Program-made: the position numbers and the translations under genes | The notes under the pieces: generated by a model | Seen by the model: the letters and a program-made list of their open reading frames with translations, nothing else | What the model was told of the DNA's origin: nothing | The model's database searches: none | In this document: positions 25,484 to 37,877 of the stretch, in pieces | How the letters are laid out: each line of letters begins with the position of its first letter | How positions within the stretch are numbered: position 1 is the first letter of the stretch | Assembly (NCBI GenBank): GCA_035604685.1 | Contig: DATNIB010000041.1 | Location: 18,991-82,990 of the forward strand | Length of the DNA: 64,000 nucleotides | Origin: DATNIB01 sp035604685 | GTDB taxonomy: Bacteria > Actinomycetota > Acidimicrobiia > Acidimicrobiales > RAAP-2 | Direction: 5' to 3'

Positions 25484-27372
25484 TCAGCGCGCCAGCGAAG
25501 CCGAGATGAGCTCCCGCAAGGAGCCTTCGGTCAGGGCGTCCACGACCTCGTAGCGCGCGCCCATCGCCTCGGCCAGCTCGCGCGCCAGGCCGAGCGCGCC
25601 GGCGCCGTCCTCGCAGTCGACCACCAGGCCGTCGATCCTGGCGCGGCGCAGCGCCCCGGCGGCGGCCACCGCGGCGGCCAGCGGATCGATCCCGGGCGGC
25701 GCCCACGTCGCCCGCCCGTCGGTCAGGACGACCACGAGGGGACGCAGCCCGTCGCGCGCGGCCGTCGCCGCCACCTCCATCGAGCAGGCGAGGCCGGCCG
25801 CGAGCGGCGTGCGGCCGCCGGTCTCCAGCCCGTCCAGCCGGGCCAGGGCCACCTCGGTGCTGCCGGTCGGGCGCATCACCACCCGCGCGCCCTCGCCGCG
25901 GAAGGCCACCAGCGCCACGCGATCGCGGCGCTGGTAGGCGTCGTGGAGGAGCGCCAGCGCGGCGCCGCGCGCGGCGGACAGACGCGCCGTCGCCCCCATC
26001 GAGCCGGACGCGTCCACCGCCAGGATGACGAGGTTGCCGACGGGGCGCTGGCGCAGCGCGTGGCGCAGGTCCTCGGCGCGCACCTCGAGCCGGGCTGCGG
26101 CATCGTCCCTCGACAGCGCGGCGGTGATGGTGGCGAGCGGCGCCAGCGCGACCCCCGGTGGCGGGTCGTCGAGCGCCACCGCCCCGACCACCCGGCCCCG
26201 ACCCTCGAGCCGCGCCGGGCCCGGGCGACGCCCCCGGTCGGACCCGCCGGCCGGCGCGCGCCGCGCCGGCGCATCGAGCAGGCCCGGCGGGAGGGGTGCC
26301 GGTTCGGCCGGCTCCCCCAACCCAGGCGGCGGCTCGGACCCGAGGCCGTCGCCGTCTCGCCCGGGGGCGCCGCCGGCCTCGGGCCCGTCGCCCGCGCCGG
26401 AGTAACCGGCGTCGGTTCCGGCGTCGGTTCCGGCGTCGGTTCCGGCGTCGGTTCCGGCAGCGGCCGGGCGCGACCGGTCGAAGACCTGGTCGATGGCCGA
26501 CTCGAGCTCCGCCCGGTCCTGCGCGGGGCGGTCCCAGGGCGTCCGCCGGCGGTGGGCCAGGGCGAGGGGCGCCACGACCCTGACCTCGGCCTCGCCCGCG
26601 GCGGGGAGCCCGCGCCAGCCGGCCAGGGCGGCGGCGGCCCGGCAGATCACGAGGTCGGCGCGCAGTCCCTCGGCGCCCACGGTCGCGCAGAGGGCGGACA
26701 CCTGCTCCTCCAGTCCCGGGGCGAGGGGGGCCGGGTGCGTCGCCGCCAACCGGGCGGACAGCGCGTCCTCCTCTGCGGCCCAGGCGGCGCCGAAGGTCTG
26801 CGGGTCGGTGTCGAAGGCCAATCGCCTGCGCACCGCCTCGGCGCGCGCGGCAGGGTCGGTCGGCGCCGACACCGTGACGGAGAGCCCGAAGCGGTCGAGG
26901 AGCTGGGGGCGCAGCTCCCCCTCCTCGGGGTTCATCGACCCGATGAGCACGAAGCGGCTGGCGTGCACGTGGGACACGCCGTCGCGCTCCACGCGGTTGG
27001 TGCCGGTAACCGCGACGTCGAGGAGCACGTCGACCAGGTGGTCGGCCAGCAGGTTGACCTCGTCGACGTAGAGGACGCCGCCGTCGACCGCCGCCAGGAG
27101 GCCCGGCTGGAAGCGGTGCGCGCCGTCCTCCAGCACCCCCTTGATGTCGAGCGCGCCGACCACGCGGTCCTCGGTCGCGCCGAGCGGCAGCTCGACGAAC
27201 GGGGCGCCGCCGAGCACGGCCGCCAGGCCCCGGGCGGCCGTCGTCTTGCCGCTCCCCTTCTCGCCCCGCAAGAGCACCCCACCGATCCGGCGATCGACCG
27301 CGCACAGCACCAGCGCGCGGACCATGTCGTCGGCGCCGACCAGGGCCGACAGCGGGAAGGCGGCAGGCTCGC

Positions 27373-27376
<4 letters not shown>
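25484..27376 (-). CDS. Fused I-D chelatase AAA+ subunit partnering CobN
   Basis: 630-aa fusion of a ChlI/BchI-like AAA+ domain (Walker A GEKGSGKTTAARGL, Walker B VLYVDEVNLL, sensor GSMNPEEGELRPQLLDRFG) and a ChlD-like C-terminal von Willebrand A domain with a MIDAS motif (ILAVDASGSMG). A Pro/Gly/Asp-rich linker at about residues 300-400 contains a GTDA tandem repeat. The ATG overlaps the cobN stop (ATGA), so it most likely supplies ATP hydrolysis for CobN in place of CobS/CobT. The similarly sized mycobacterial protein Rv2850c next to cobO is the obvious relative. No bacteriochlorophyll genes are present. Confidence 0.9.
26406..26457. repeat. In-frame 12-bp tandem repeat (four full copies plus partial) in chelatase linker
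   Basis: The unit CCGGCGTCGGTT is repeated four times without change, then CCGG. On the coding (minus) strand it encodes GTDA repeats in the acidic linker between the AAA+ and VWA domains. The identical copies suggest slippage, and copy number may vary between strains. Confidence 0.9.
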
Positions 27377-30944
<3,568 letters not shown>

Positions 30945-30948
<4 letters not shown>

Positions 30949-32483
30949 CGACGCGCCCCCTCACCCACGATCGCCAGCAGCGCATCGACGTCGAGGTGAG
31001 CCGCGCAGGCGTCGGCCACCCGCTCGTGCTGCGCCTGGCGGGCCGCCGCGAAGGAGACCGCCGACGGCGTCCACTGCCGGAGGCGCCGCGCGGCCACGCT
31101 GGCGAGGAACCGCGCGCGGAACGCGTCCTCCTCGAACAGGCCGTGGAGCGTCGTCCCGAAGACGCCGCGCGCCTCGTCCCGTACGCCCTCTTCCTCCGCT
31201 CCCCTGGGGCCGTCCAACGACAGCCACGCCCGGGCGCCGGGGCCGAGGGCGACGCGCCCGTGATGGATCTGGTAGCCGGAGAGCGCGACCTCAGAACCGA
31301 GCTCGCGCCCGCGTCGCCGGGCGGTCTGCTTGTCGGCCGCGAACCGCGTCGTCACGTCGAGGAGGCCGAGGCCGGCGACGTTCGTCCCGGCGGTCTGCTC
31401 GACCCCGTCCTGGTCGACGATGGCCCGACCGAGCATCTGGTAGCCGCCGCACAGGCCGAGGATGGTGGGCGAGGCGGGACCGGCCGCCAGGTCGGCCAGG
31501 GCCCGCCCGAAGCCCCGCTCGCGGAGCCAGGCCAGGTCGGCCTCGGTCGACTTGGTCCCGGGCAGGATGACGAGGTCGGCGCCCGCCAGCTGGTTCGCAT
31601 GGCCGACCCAGCGCACGCCGACCCCGGGCTCGAGCGCCAGCGCGTCGAGGTCGGTGAAGTTGGAGATCCGGGGGAACCGGACGACCGCCACGTCGAGCGC
31701 CCCGCCCGGTCCGCTCGAGACGTCTCCCCGCCGCTCGGCCTCGGCCAGCGCCAGCGAGTCCTCGGCGTCGATCGCCACCGGCCCCAGCCACGGCACGACG
31801 CCGAGGGTCGGCAGTCCGGTGCGCTCCGCCAGCACCCCGGTCGCGTTCCCGAGCAGGTTCGGGTCCCCGCGGAACTTGTTGATGACGAACGCGCGCAGCG
31901 CGGCGCGCAGGTCGTCGGGCAGCAGGGCGACCGTGCCGTAGAGGTGGGCGAACACGCCGCCGCGGTCGATGTCCCCGACCAGGATGGCGGGCAGGCCGGC
32001 CCGCCGGGCGAGACCGAGGTTCACCAGGTCGCACTCGAGCAGGTTGATCTCGGCCGGGCTGCCGGCCCCCTCGCAGACCACGACGTCGAAGCGACCCCGC
32101 AGGTCCTCCAGCGCGGCGTCGACGACGGGAACGAGCTCGGCCTTGGCCGCGTGGAAGTCGGCGGCATCCAGCGTGCGCCAAGGCCGCCCCATGACGACGA
32201 CCTGGCTCCTGCGGTCGCTCGTCGGCTTCAGCAGCACCGGGTTCATCGCCACCTCGGGCTCGACCGACGCGGCGAGCGCCTGGGCGCCCTGCGCCCGGCC
32301 GATCTCGTCGCCGTCCGCCGTCACGAAGGAGTTGAGCGACATGTTCTGGCCCTTGAACGGCGCCACCTTGATGCCCCGACGCGCCAGCAGGCGGCAGAGC
32401 CCCGCCACGAGCAGGCTCTTCCCACAGTTCGACGCCGTCCCGCACACCATGACGGCGCCCGCCGCCGGGCCGGGCGCCGTCAT
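30945..32483 (-). CDS. cobQ: Cobyric acid synthase CobQ
   Basis: 512-aa amidotransferase that adds four amide groups to adenosylcobyrinic acid a,c-diamide. The N-terminal dethiobiotin-synthetase-like domain carries the P-loop GTASNCGKSLLVAGL and FKGQNMSLNSFVT. The C-terminal GATase domain carries the nucleophile Cys in LGLCGGYQMLG and GYQIHHGR. The ATG overlaps the stop of the cobC-like gene, and its own stop overlaps cobN. A long open frame extends upstream through the neighbouring genes but is not coding. Confidence 0.95.
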
Positions 32484-33478
32484 CGCACCACCGGCGTGAG
32501 CCCGATGGTCCCCCGGGCGCAGCTGAGCGCGGCGTCGAGGCGCGCCAGGCCGTCGGCGTCGGGCACCGCGATGCGCGCGCTGTCCGGCAACCCGAACGTC
32601 GAGCAGTCGCGCACGACCACGCCGTGCGGCGCCAGCGCGGCCCGCAGACCGGGCGCGGCCTCGACGAGGACGAAGTTGGCCGCCGATGGTCGGGGCACCA
32701 GGCCGTGCTGCACCAGCACGCCCACCAGTTCCTCCCTGGCCCCAGCCACCGACGCCGCCCACCCCGGGAGATCGACCATCGCCAGCAGGTCGGGCAGCGC
32801 CACCAGCGCCGGCGTGGACACCGACCAACGCGGCTGTCGGCGCCCGAGGCGGGCCAGGAGGTCCGGGCAGCCGACGGCCAGGCCACCGTCGGCCGGCACG
32901 ATCACGTACCCGAGGCGGAGCCCGGGGCAGGCCAGCACCTTGGTCAGCGAGCCCACCACGATCGCGCCGTCCTCGTCGGGCGCGTCGACCACTCCGCTGC
33001 GCCGGCTCCAGCGACCGGTCGCCAATGGGTAGAAGGCCTCGTCCCACACGCCGGCGGACGCGCCGGGCGCCGCCAGCGCGCCGGTCGGGTTGTTGGGATC
33101 CGACCGGAACTCGGGCCCCTCGGGGTCGAGCACGGCGAGGTGCCGCGCGTAGAGGGAGAACTCGGGCGACGACACCCACCCTCCTCCGAGCTCGGCCGCC
33201 ACCAACGCGATCGCCTCGGCGCCCCCGTTGGTGAGCAGCAGCCGGTCGACGTCGACGGCCATGGCGTCGGCCAGCGCGGCCGTGGCCGCGGCGACGTCGT
33301 GCGCGTCCGGGTAGCGCCCGAGGGATCGCGCCAGGTGTCGCGCCACCACGGCGTCGATCGGCGGGGCGAAGGGGTTGAGGTTGGCCGAGAGGTCGAGCAC
33401 CCCGTCGGGGTCGAGCCCGAGGGACCGAGCGACCAGGCGTCCGTCGCCTCCGTGCCGGCCGGGCGGGAGATCGATCAC
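32480..33478 (-). CDS. cobC: Threonine-phosphate decarboxylase-like PLP enzyme (CobC/CobD type)
   Basis: 332-aa fold-type I PLP enzyme. LDLSANLNPFAPP near the N-terminus and NGGAEAIALVAAEL are typical of CobC/CobD proteins that make the aminopropanol arm. The PLP lysine is in IVVGSLTKVLACPGLRLGY, and the NNPTG turn is present (DPNNPTGAL). The GTG start overlaps the cbiB stop (GTGA). Open frame further upstream overlaps cbiB and was rejected. Whether it decarboxylates threonine phosphate or acts as an aminotransferase cannot be read from sequence. Confidence 0.9.
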   Translation of the reverse strand: MIDLPPGRHGGDGRLVARSLGLDPDGVLDLSANLNPFAPPIDAVVARHLARSLGRYPDAHDVAAATAALADAMAVDVDRLLLTNGGAEAIALVAAELGGGWVSSPEFSLYARHLAVLDPEGPEFRSDPNNPTGALAAPGASAGVWDEAFYPLATGRWSRRSGVVDAPDEDGAIVVGSLTKVLACPGLRLGYVIVPADGGLAVGCPDLLARLGRRQPRWSVSTPALVALPDLLAMVDLPGWAASVAGAREELVGVLVQHGLVPRPSAANFVLVEAAPGLRAALAPHGVVVRDCSTFGLPDSARIAVPDADGLARLDAALSCARGTIGLTPVVR

Positions 33479-34446
33479 CGGGACACCTCGTTCCGGCGGC
33501 GTCGCCGCGAGCCCAGCAGTGCCATCCCGACGAGCAGCAGCTCGAGCTCGACCCACACGCGCCGCGCCAGCCGCAGCGCCCGGCGGATGTCGCGCACCTC
33601 TGGCGGTGGCCCGACGCCGAGCGTGGGCCGGACCTCGACCCGACCGCCGTAGGAGTTGGTCCCGCCGAGCCGGAGCCCGAGCGCCGCCGCGAACGCAGCC
33701 TCGGCCATCCCTGCGTTGGGTGACGGGTGACCCGGCGCCTGCTCGCGCACCGCGTGCCAGATGTCGCCGACGCGCCTCGGCTCGGCCAGGGCGACGAGCC
33801 CGACCGTGAGCCGCGCCGCCGGCCAGGCCAGGACGTCGTCGAGCCGGGCGGCAGCCCAGCCGAACCGCGCGTAACGCTCGCTCCGGTGCCCGACCATGGC
33901 GTCGAGCGTGTTGGCCGCGCGGTGGGCGAGCACCCCGGGCGTCCCCGCGCACAGGCCCCAGAACACGCTCGCCACCACCGCGTCAGAGAGGTTCTCGGAC
34001 AGTGACTCGATGACGGCGCGTGCGATCTCCTTCTCGTCGAGGCTCGCCGTGTCTCGGCCGACGAGGGCGGGGAGCCGGTCCCGTGCCCCCGACAGGTCGC
34101 CGCGCTCGAGTGCGCCCGCGACCGCACCGCCGGCGGCAACGAGCGAGCGAGCGGCCGCCGCCAGCCCGGTGGCGGTGGCGAGCGCGCGCGTCCTGCCGAT
34201 CGCCCGGTCGGCCACCAGCCCGAGCACGGTCGCCGCCCCCACCCCCAGCGCGGCGTGCCGGACGCCGGCACCCCGGCGGTCGGCCCACCACCGTCCCTCC
34301 GCCCACTCCATGCCTCGGCCGAACCGGGCGACGGGGTGGACCCGGGCCGGTGGTTCGCCGAGCGCGGCGTCGGCCAGGAGACCGACCGCGATGGCGCCGG
34401 CCCGTCGGCCGAGCGTCCCGGGCCATCGGTCGAGGGAGCGCGTCAC
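33475..34446 (-). CDS. cbiB: Adenosylcobinamide-phosphate synthase CbiB/CobD
   Basis: 323-aa membrane enzyme that attaches the aminopropanol arm to cobyric acid. Conserved patches are GEPPARVHPVARFGRG, LVGRDTASLDEKEIARAVIESLSEN, LDAMVGHRSERYARFGW, LDDVLAWPAARLT and PSPNAGMAEAAFAAAL. Several hydrophobic segments are seen. Two adjacent GTG codons are possible starts; I took 34446 because it overlaps the cobS stop as GTGA, as elsewhere in this operon (34449 adds one residue). Confidence 0.93.
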   Translation of the reverse strand: MTRSLDRWPGTLGRRAGAIAVGLLADAALGEPPARVHPVARFGRGMEWAEGRWWADRRGAGVRHAALGVGAATVLGLVADRAIGRTRALATATGLAAAARSLVAAGGAVAGALERGDLSGARDRLPALVGRDTASLDEKEIARAVIESLSENLSDAVVASVFWGLCAGTPGVLAHRAANTLDAMVGHRSERYARFGWAAARLDDVLAWPAARLTVGLVALAEPRRVGDIWHAVREQAPGHPSPNAGMAEAAFAAALGLRLGGTNSYGGRVEVRPTLGVGPPPEVRDIRRALRLARRVWVELELLLVGMALLGSRRRRRNEVSR

Positions 34447-35171
34447 CACTTGGCCGACGCCACCACGAGGGCCACGGTCTCGAACACCACGCCGGCCGCG
34501 CCCAGCACGTCGCCGGTGAACCCGCCCAATCGGCGAACAGCCAGCCAGAGCACCCCGCCGGCCGCCAGCAGCGCCCCCACCACGGCCACGGAGCCGGCGA
34601 CCGGATGCCAGACGACGAGGCAGGCCAGCGTGGCGGCCAGGCCGACGCAGCCGGCGATCACGCCTGGCCGGCGGTCACCGCCGGAGCGGAAGGCGGTCGC
34701 GAGACCCGCCTCTCCTCGCGCGTAGGGCAACGCGGTCGCCGCCACCGCCATCACGGTGCGCGAGCCGCACCAGATCCCGGTCAGGAGCAGCACCGAGGGA
34801 TGGACCGATGCCAGCGCGACGAACCGGGCCAGCAGCACGAGACCGCCGACACCGATCCCGAACGCGCCGACGGTCGGGTCCGCCATGACCTCCAAGCGAC
34901 GGCCCCGCGTGAGGTGGGGCAACAGGCCGTCGGCCGAGTCCACCAGTCCGTCGAAGTGCAAGAGCCCGGTCAGCGCCAGGTCGGCCACCACCACCAGCAC
35001 GGCGACCACCCCGACCGGCCACCAGTGCTCGGTCACCCACCAGGCCCCGCCCAGCGCGGCCCCGAGGCCGGCGCCCACCACGGGGAACCAGGCGAGGGAG
35101 GTCGGCGTGGGCTCGGCGGCACCGCCGAGCGGGGTGAGGAACGCCAACGCGGCGCGCGGGGAGCCGATCAC
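34443..35171 (-). CDS. cobS: Adenosylcobinamide-GDP ribazoletransferase CobS (CobV)
   Basis: 242-aa polytopic membrane enzyme that joins adenosylcobinamide-GDP and alpha-ribazole. The conserved LLHFDGLVDSADGLL with MADPTVGAFGIGVGG, and the C-terminal GGFTGDVLGAAGVVFET, identify the family. About six hydrophobic helices are visible. The GTG start overlaps the cobU stop (GTGA), and the stop overlaps cbiB. Confidence 0.94.
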   Translation of the reverse strand: MIGSPRAALAFLTPLGGAAEPTPTSLAWFPVVGAGLGAALGGAWWVTEHWWPVGVVAVLVVVADLALTGLLHFDGLVDSADGLLPHLTRGRRLEVMADPTVGAFGIGVGGLVLLARFVALASVHPSVLLLTGIWCGSRTVMAVAATALPYARGEAGLATAFRSGGDRRPGVIAGCVGLAATLACLVVWHPVAGSVAVVGALLAAGGVLWLAVRRLGGFTGDVLGAAGVVFETVALVVASAKW

Positions 35172-35722
35172 GGCGCCGCGACCTCCGAGAGCGCGAGGGC
35201 GCGGCCGGCCACTACCAGCAGCACCTGGTCCGACGCCGCGGCGATCCGGCGGTTGAGCGTGCCCAGGGCGTCGCGGAACCGCAGCCCGGCTGTCGAAGAG
35301 GGGTGGACCCCGAGGCCGACCTCCTCGCTCACGAGCACCGTCGGGCGACCGGCGGCGCGCCGAGCGCCGAGCGTCCGCAAGATCTCTGCGGCGGGATCGC
35401 CCGGCTCTCCGAAGTCCGCCAGGCCGGCCAGCCAGGTGCCGAGCGAGTCCACCAGCGCGGCGCAGGTGGTCGACCCGAGCGCCCCCGCCAGGTCACCACC
35501 GGGACCGACCTCGACGCTCCCCCACGAGGCGGGGCGGCGCGCGCGGTGCGCGGCGACGCGCGCGGCCCACTCGGGATCGACCGCAGTGTCTGCGGCCTGC
35601 CCGGTCGCCAGGTAGGTGACGGGGGCCCCGGCGGATGCAGCCGCGACGAGGCGTTCGGCGACCTCTGACTTGCCGGACCGGGCGCCGCCCAGGACCAGCA
35701 CCGTGCCAGCACCGATGTCCAC
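35168..35722 (-). CDS. cobU: Adenosylcobinamide kinase/guanylyltransferase CobU (CobP)
   Basis: 184-aa bifunctional enzyme that phosphorylates adenosylcobinamide and adds GMP. The P-loop is LVLGGARSGKSEVAERL. LATGQAADTAVDPEWAARVAAHRARRP covers the guanylylation region, and VLVSEEVGLGVHPSS with RFRDALGTLNRRIA is conserved. The GTG at 35722 was chosen because GAGG lies 5 nt upstream and the protein then begins just before the first strand; the frame is open further upstream but runs through the riboswitch. First gene of the seven-gene minus-strand cobalamin operon. Confidence 0.93.
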   Translation of the reverse strand: MDIGAGTVLVLGGARSGKSEVAERLVAAASAGAPVTYLATGQAADTAVDPEWAARVAAHRARRPASWGSVEVGPGGDLAGALGSTTCAALVDSLGTWLAGLADFGEPGDPAAEILRTLGARRAAGRPTVLVSEEVGLGVHPSSTAGLRFRDALGTLNRRIAAASDQVLLVVAGRALALSEVAAP

Positions 35723-35743
35723 CGCGTCCTCGCGCTCTCTTGT

Positions 35744-35762
35744 CCCCGGCAGTCGCCGGGGG
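35744..35762 (-). promoter_or_regulatory. Hairpin in the riboswitch expression platform
   Basis: CCCCGGC/GCCGGGG with a 4-nt loop lies between the B12 aptamer and the GTG of cobU on the minus strand. It has no U-tract and ends about 20 nt before the start, near the GAGG ribosome site, so control of translation is more likely than termination. Mechanism inferred. Confidence 0.45.
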
Positions 35763-35764
35763 TG

Positions 35765-35905
35765 CACACGGGTTCCTGGCTCCCGGCTCGTCGCTTCCCT
35801 CGGCCTGCCCGCTCGAGGGCGGGCGGTGGCCAGCGGTGAGGAACACTCCCCGGTCACAGTTGCGGGACAGCCCCGGTGTCGCACCGGGTTCCCCGTGTCG
35901 CGCGT
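35765..35905 (-). promoter_or_regulatory. Cobalamin riboswitch upstream of cobU
   Basis: Read on the minus strand, the leader holds the hallmarks of a B12 aptamer in order: GGGAACCCGGTG at its 5' part, CCGCAACTGTGACC, a GGCCACCGC element, and the closing B12 box GAGCCGGGAGCCAGGAACC (B12 box at 35771-35781; the consensus has one more base, AGGARACC). It would switch off cobU-cobS-cbiB-cobC-cobQ-cobN-chlID when adenosylcobalamin is plentiful. Boundaries are approximate. Confidence 0.88.
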
Positions 35906-35906
35906 C

Positions 35907-35912
35907 AGCGTA
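35907..35912 (-). promoter_or_regulatory. Putative -10 element of the minus-strand cobalamin operon
   Basis: TACGCT on the minus strand sits just upstream of the riboswitch 5' end, placing transcription start at about 35899-35900 so that the whole aptamer is transcribed. No clear -35. Confidence 0.4.
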
Positions 35913-35967
35913 CAGGGCGGCGCCGGCGGGGGCCCTAGGCCCGTCGGATCCCCGGTCTCCCCGGCGG

Positions 35968-35973
35968 TAGCGT
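35968..35973 (+). promoter_or_regulatory. Putative -10 element for leaderless cobO transcript
   Basis: TAGCGT ends 6 nt before the GTG of cobO. If used, the plus-strand cobalamin operon is leaderless and cannot carry a riboswitch of its own. Confidence 0.4.
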
Positions 35974-35979
35974 GCGCTG

Positions 35980-36504
35980 GTGCCGCGCGCCGAGTCGCTG
36001 GTCCTGCTCAACACCGGGGACGGCAAGGGGAAGTCCTCCGCCGCCTTCGGCGTCATGGCGCGCGGCTGGGCCCGCGGCTGGCGGGTGGGCGTCGTCCAAT
36101 TCGTGAAGGGCGGCAAGTGGCAGACCGGCGAGCGCAAGCTCGCCGACCACCTGGGGATCGAGTGGCAGAGCCTGGGCGACGGGTTCACCTGGGAGTCGAC
36201 CGACCTCGACGAGACGGCGGCCAAGGGACGCCACGCCTGGTCGGTGGCCAAGGAGAAGCTCGCCTCGGGCGACTACGACCTGCTCATCCTCGACGAGCTC
36301 ACCTACGCGGTCACCTACGGCTGGGTGCCGGCGGCCGACGTGGTGGAGGGGGTCACCGGACGCGCGCCGAAGACCAACGTGGTGATCACCGGTCGCAACG
36401 CGGCACCCGAGCTGGTCGAGCTGGCTGACACGGTGACCGAGATGCGCAAGGTGAAGCACATCTTCGACACCGGCGTGAAGGCCAAGAAGGGGATCGAGTA
36501 CTGA
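35980..36504 (+). CDS. cobO: Cob(I)yrinic acid a,c-diamide adenosyltransferase CobO/BtuR
   Basis: 174-aa CobA/BtuR-type adenosyltransferase that forms the Co-C bond of adenosylcobalamin. The P-loop is LLNTGDGKGKSSAAFG. VVQFVKGGKWQTGERK, ILDELTYAVTYGW, VVITGRNAAPELVELADTVTEM and the C-terminal KAKKGIEY are canonical. The start is GTG. It opens the plus-strand cobalamin operon, divergent from cobU, with cobB 41 bp downstream. Confidence 0.96.
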   Translation: MPRAESLVLLNTGDGKGKSSAAFGVMARGWARGWRVGVVQFVKGGKWQTGERKLADHLGIEWQSLGDGFTWESTDLDETAAKGRHAWSVAKEKLASGDYDLLILDELTYAVTYGWVPAADVVEGVTGRAPKTNVVITGRNAAPELVELADTVTEMRKVKHIFDTGVKAKKGIEY

Positions 36505-36545
36505 GCGCGACGGTCGCCGACGGCACGGCCGTCGGCCCCCGCATC

Positions 36546-37877
36546 GTGATCGCCGGCACGCACTCGGGCGTCGGCAAGACCACCGTCACGACCGGCCTCC
36601 TGGCCGCCCTGCGCCGCCGCGGGGTTGCGGTGACCTCGGCCAAGGTCGGGCCCGATTTCATCGACCCCGGCTACCACGACCTAGCCACCGGCCGGACCGG
36701 CCGAAACCTCGACGCCTTCTTGTGCGGGCGCGACGCCATGGCGCCGCTGGCCGCCCGGGCCGCCGCGGGTGGGGAGCTCCTGGTGGTCGAAGGGGTCATG
36801 GGGCTCTTCGACGGCGTCGGGGCGTCGACCGCGTCCAGCACGGCCGAGGTGGCCGCGCTGCTTGAGGCCCCGGTGGTCCTCGTCGTCGACGCCTCGGCCA
36901 TGAGCGGCTCGGTGGCCGCCCTCGTCTACGGCTACGACGATCGCCTGCGGGTGCTCCGCGGCGTGGGGCTGGGCGGGTTGGTCCTCAACCGCGTCGGCAG
37001 CGACACCCACGAGTCGATCCTGCGCGAGGCGCTGGTGCCGCTCGGCATCCCGGTGCTGGGCGTGGTGCGCCGGAACTCCGATCTCACCTGGCGGGACCGC
37101 CATCTCGGCCTGGTCCCGGTGGTGGAGCAACCCGACGCGGCCCGCCGATCGATCGAACGCCTGGCCACCGTCGTCGCGGCATCGATCGACCTCAAGGCGA
37201 TCGAGCAGGTGGCGCGCGGCGCCAACCCGCTGCGCACGCAGCCGCTCCCCCCGGCGCGCTGCGTTGCGGACCATCCCGTTCGCGTGGCGGTGGCCGGCGG
37301 GCCGGCCTTCGCGTTCTGCTACCCCGACAACCTCGAACGCCTGCGCGAGGCGGGCGCCGAGCTGGTCCCGTTCGACCCGATGGCCGACGCCGCGCTCCCC
37401 GACCGCACCCAGGGCCTCTATCTCTGCGGCGGTTTTCCGGAGGTCTTCGCCGCCGCGCTGGCCGACAACCGGCTGCTGCTCGACGCGGTCCGCGCCCGGG
37501 TCGACGGCGGCCTGCCCTGCTGGGCCGAGTGCGGTGGCCTGCTCTGGCTGGCCCGGTCGCTGGACGGCCGCCCGCTCTGCGGCGTCGTCCCGGCGGACGC
37601 CACGATGTCGGGGCGCGTTCACGTCGGCTACCGCACCGCCGTGGCGCGCCGGGAGAACCCGGTCATCGCCCTGGGCGCCGCGGCGCGCGGACACGAGCAC
37701 CACTACTCGACCCTCGAACCGGGCGGCGACGCACTCGAGCTCGACGGCCGGGCGGGTCAATTCGTCGACGGGTGGGCCACGCCGACTCTGCTCGCCACGT
37801 ACCTCCACCTGCACCTCGGCGTCGACACCGGACCGGCCGAGCGGTTCGTCGGGGCCGTGGCGGCGGCTCGAGGGTGA
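36546..37877 (+). CDS. cobB: Cobyrinate a,c-diamide synthase CobB/CbiA
   Basis: 443-aa amidotransferase that amidates the a and c side chains of the corrin ring. The N-terminal ATP domain begins VIAGTHSGVGKTTVTTG, then SAKVGPDFIDPGYH. The C-terminal GATase domain shows LYLCGGFPEVFA, CWAECGGLLWL (nucleophile Cys) and GHEHHYS. The GTG at 36546 is right at the P-loop strand. An in-frame CTG at 36501, 8 nt after GGGG and overlapping the cobO stop, would add 15 residues and may be the true start. The stop overlaps the next gene (GTGA). Confidence 0.93.
   Translation: MIAGTHSGVGKTTVTTGLLAALRRRGVAVTSAKVGPDFIDPGYHDLATGRTGRNLDAFLCGRDAMAPLAARAAAGGELLVVEGVMGLFDGVGASTASSTAEVAALLEAPVVLVVDASAMSGSVAALVYGYDDRLRVLRGVGLGGLVLNRVGSDTHESILREALVPLGIPVLGVVRRNSDLTWRDRHLGLVPVVEQPDAARRSIERLATVVAASIDLKAIEQVARGANPLRTQPLPPARCVADHPVRVAVAGGPAFAFCYPDNLERLREAGAELVPFDPMADAALPDRTQGLYLCGGFPEVFAAALADNRLLLDAVRARVDGGLPCWAECGGLLWLARSLDGRPLCGVVPADATMSGRVHVGYRTAVARRENPVIALGAAARGHEHHYSTLEPGGDALELDGRAGQFVDGWATPTLLATYLHLHLGVDTGPAERFVGAVAAARG

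Noticed and set aside
26406..26457. Short direct repeats considered as a CRISPR array
   Set aside because: Units are contiguous without spacers and keep the reading frame of the chelatase. No other repeat array or cas gene was seen in the window.
35906..35979. Second cobalamin riboswitch for the plus-strand operon
   Set aside because: Only about 75 nt are available before cobO, and no B12-box or aptamer elements are seen on the plus strand. A -10 box next to the GTG argues for a leaderless transcript.
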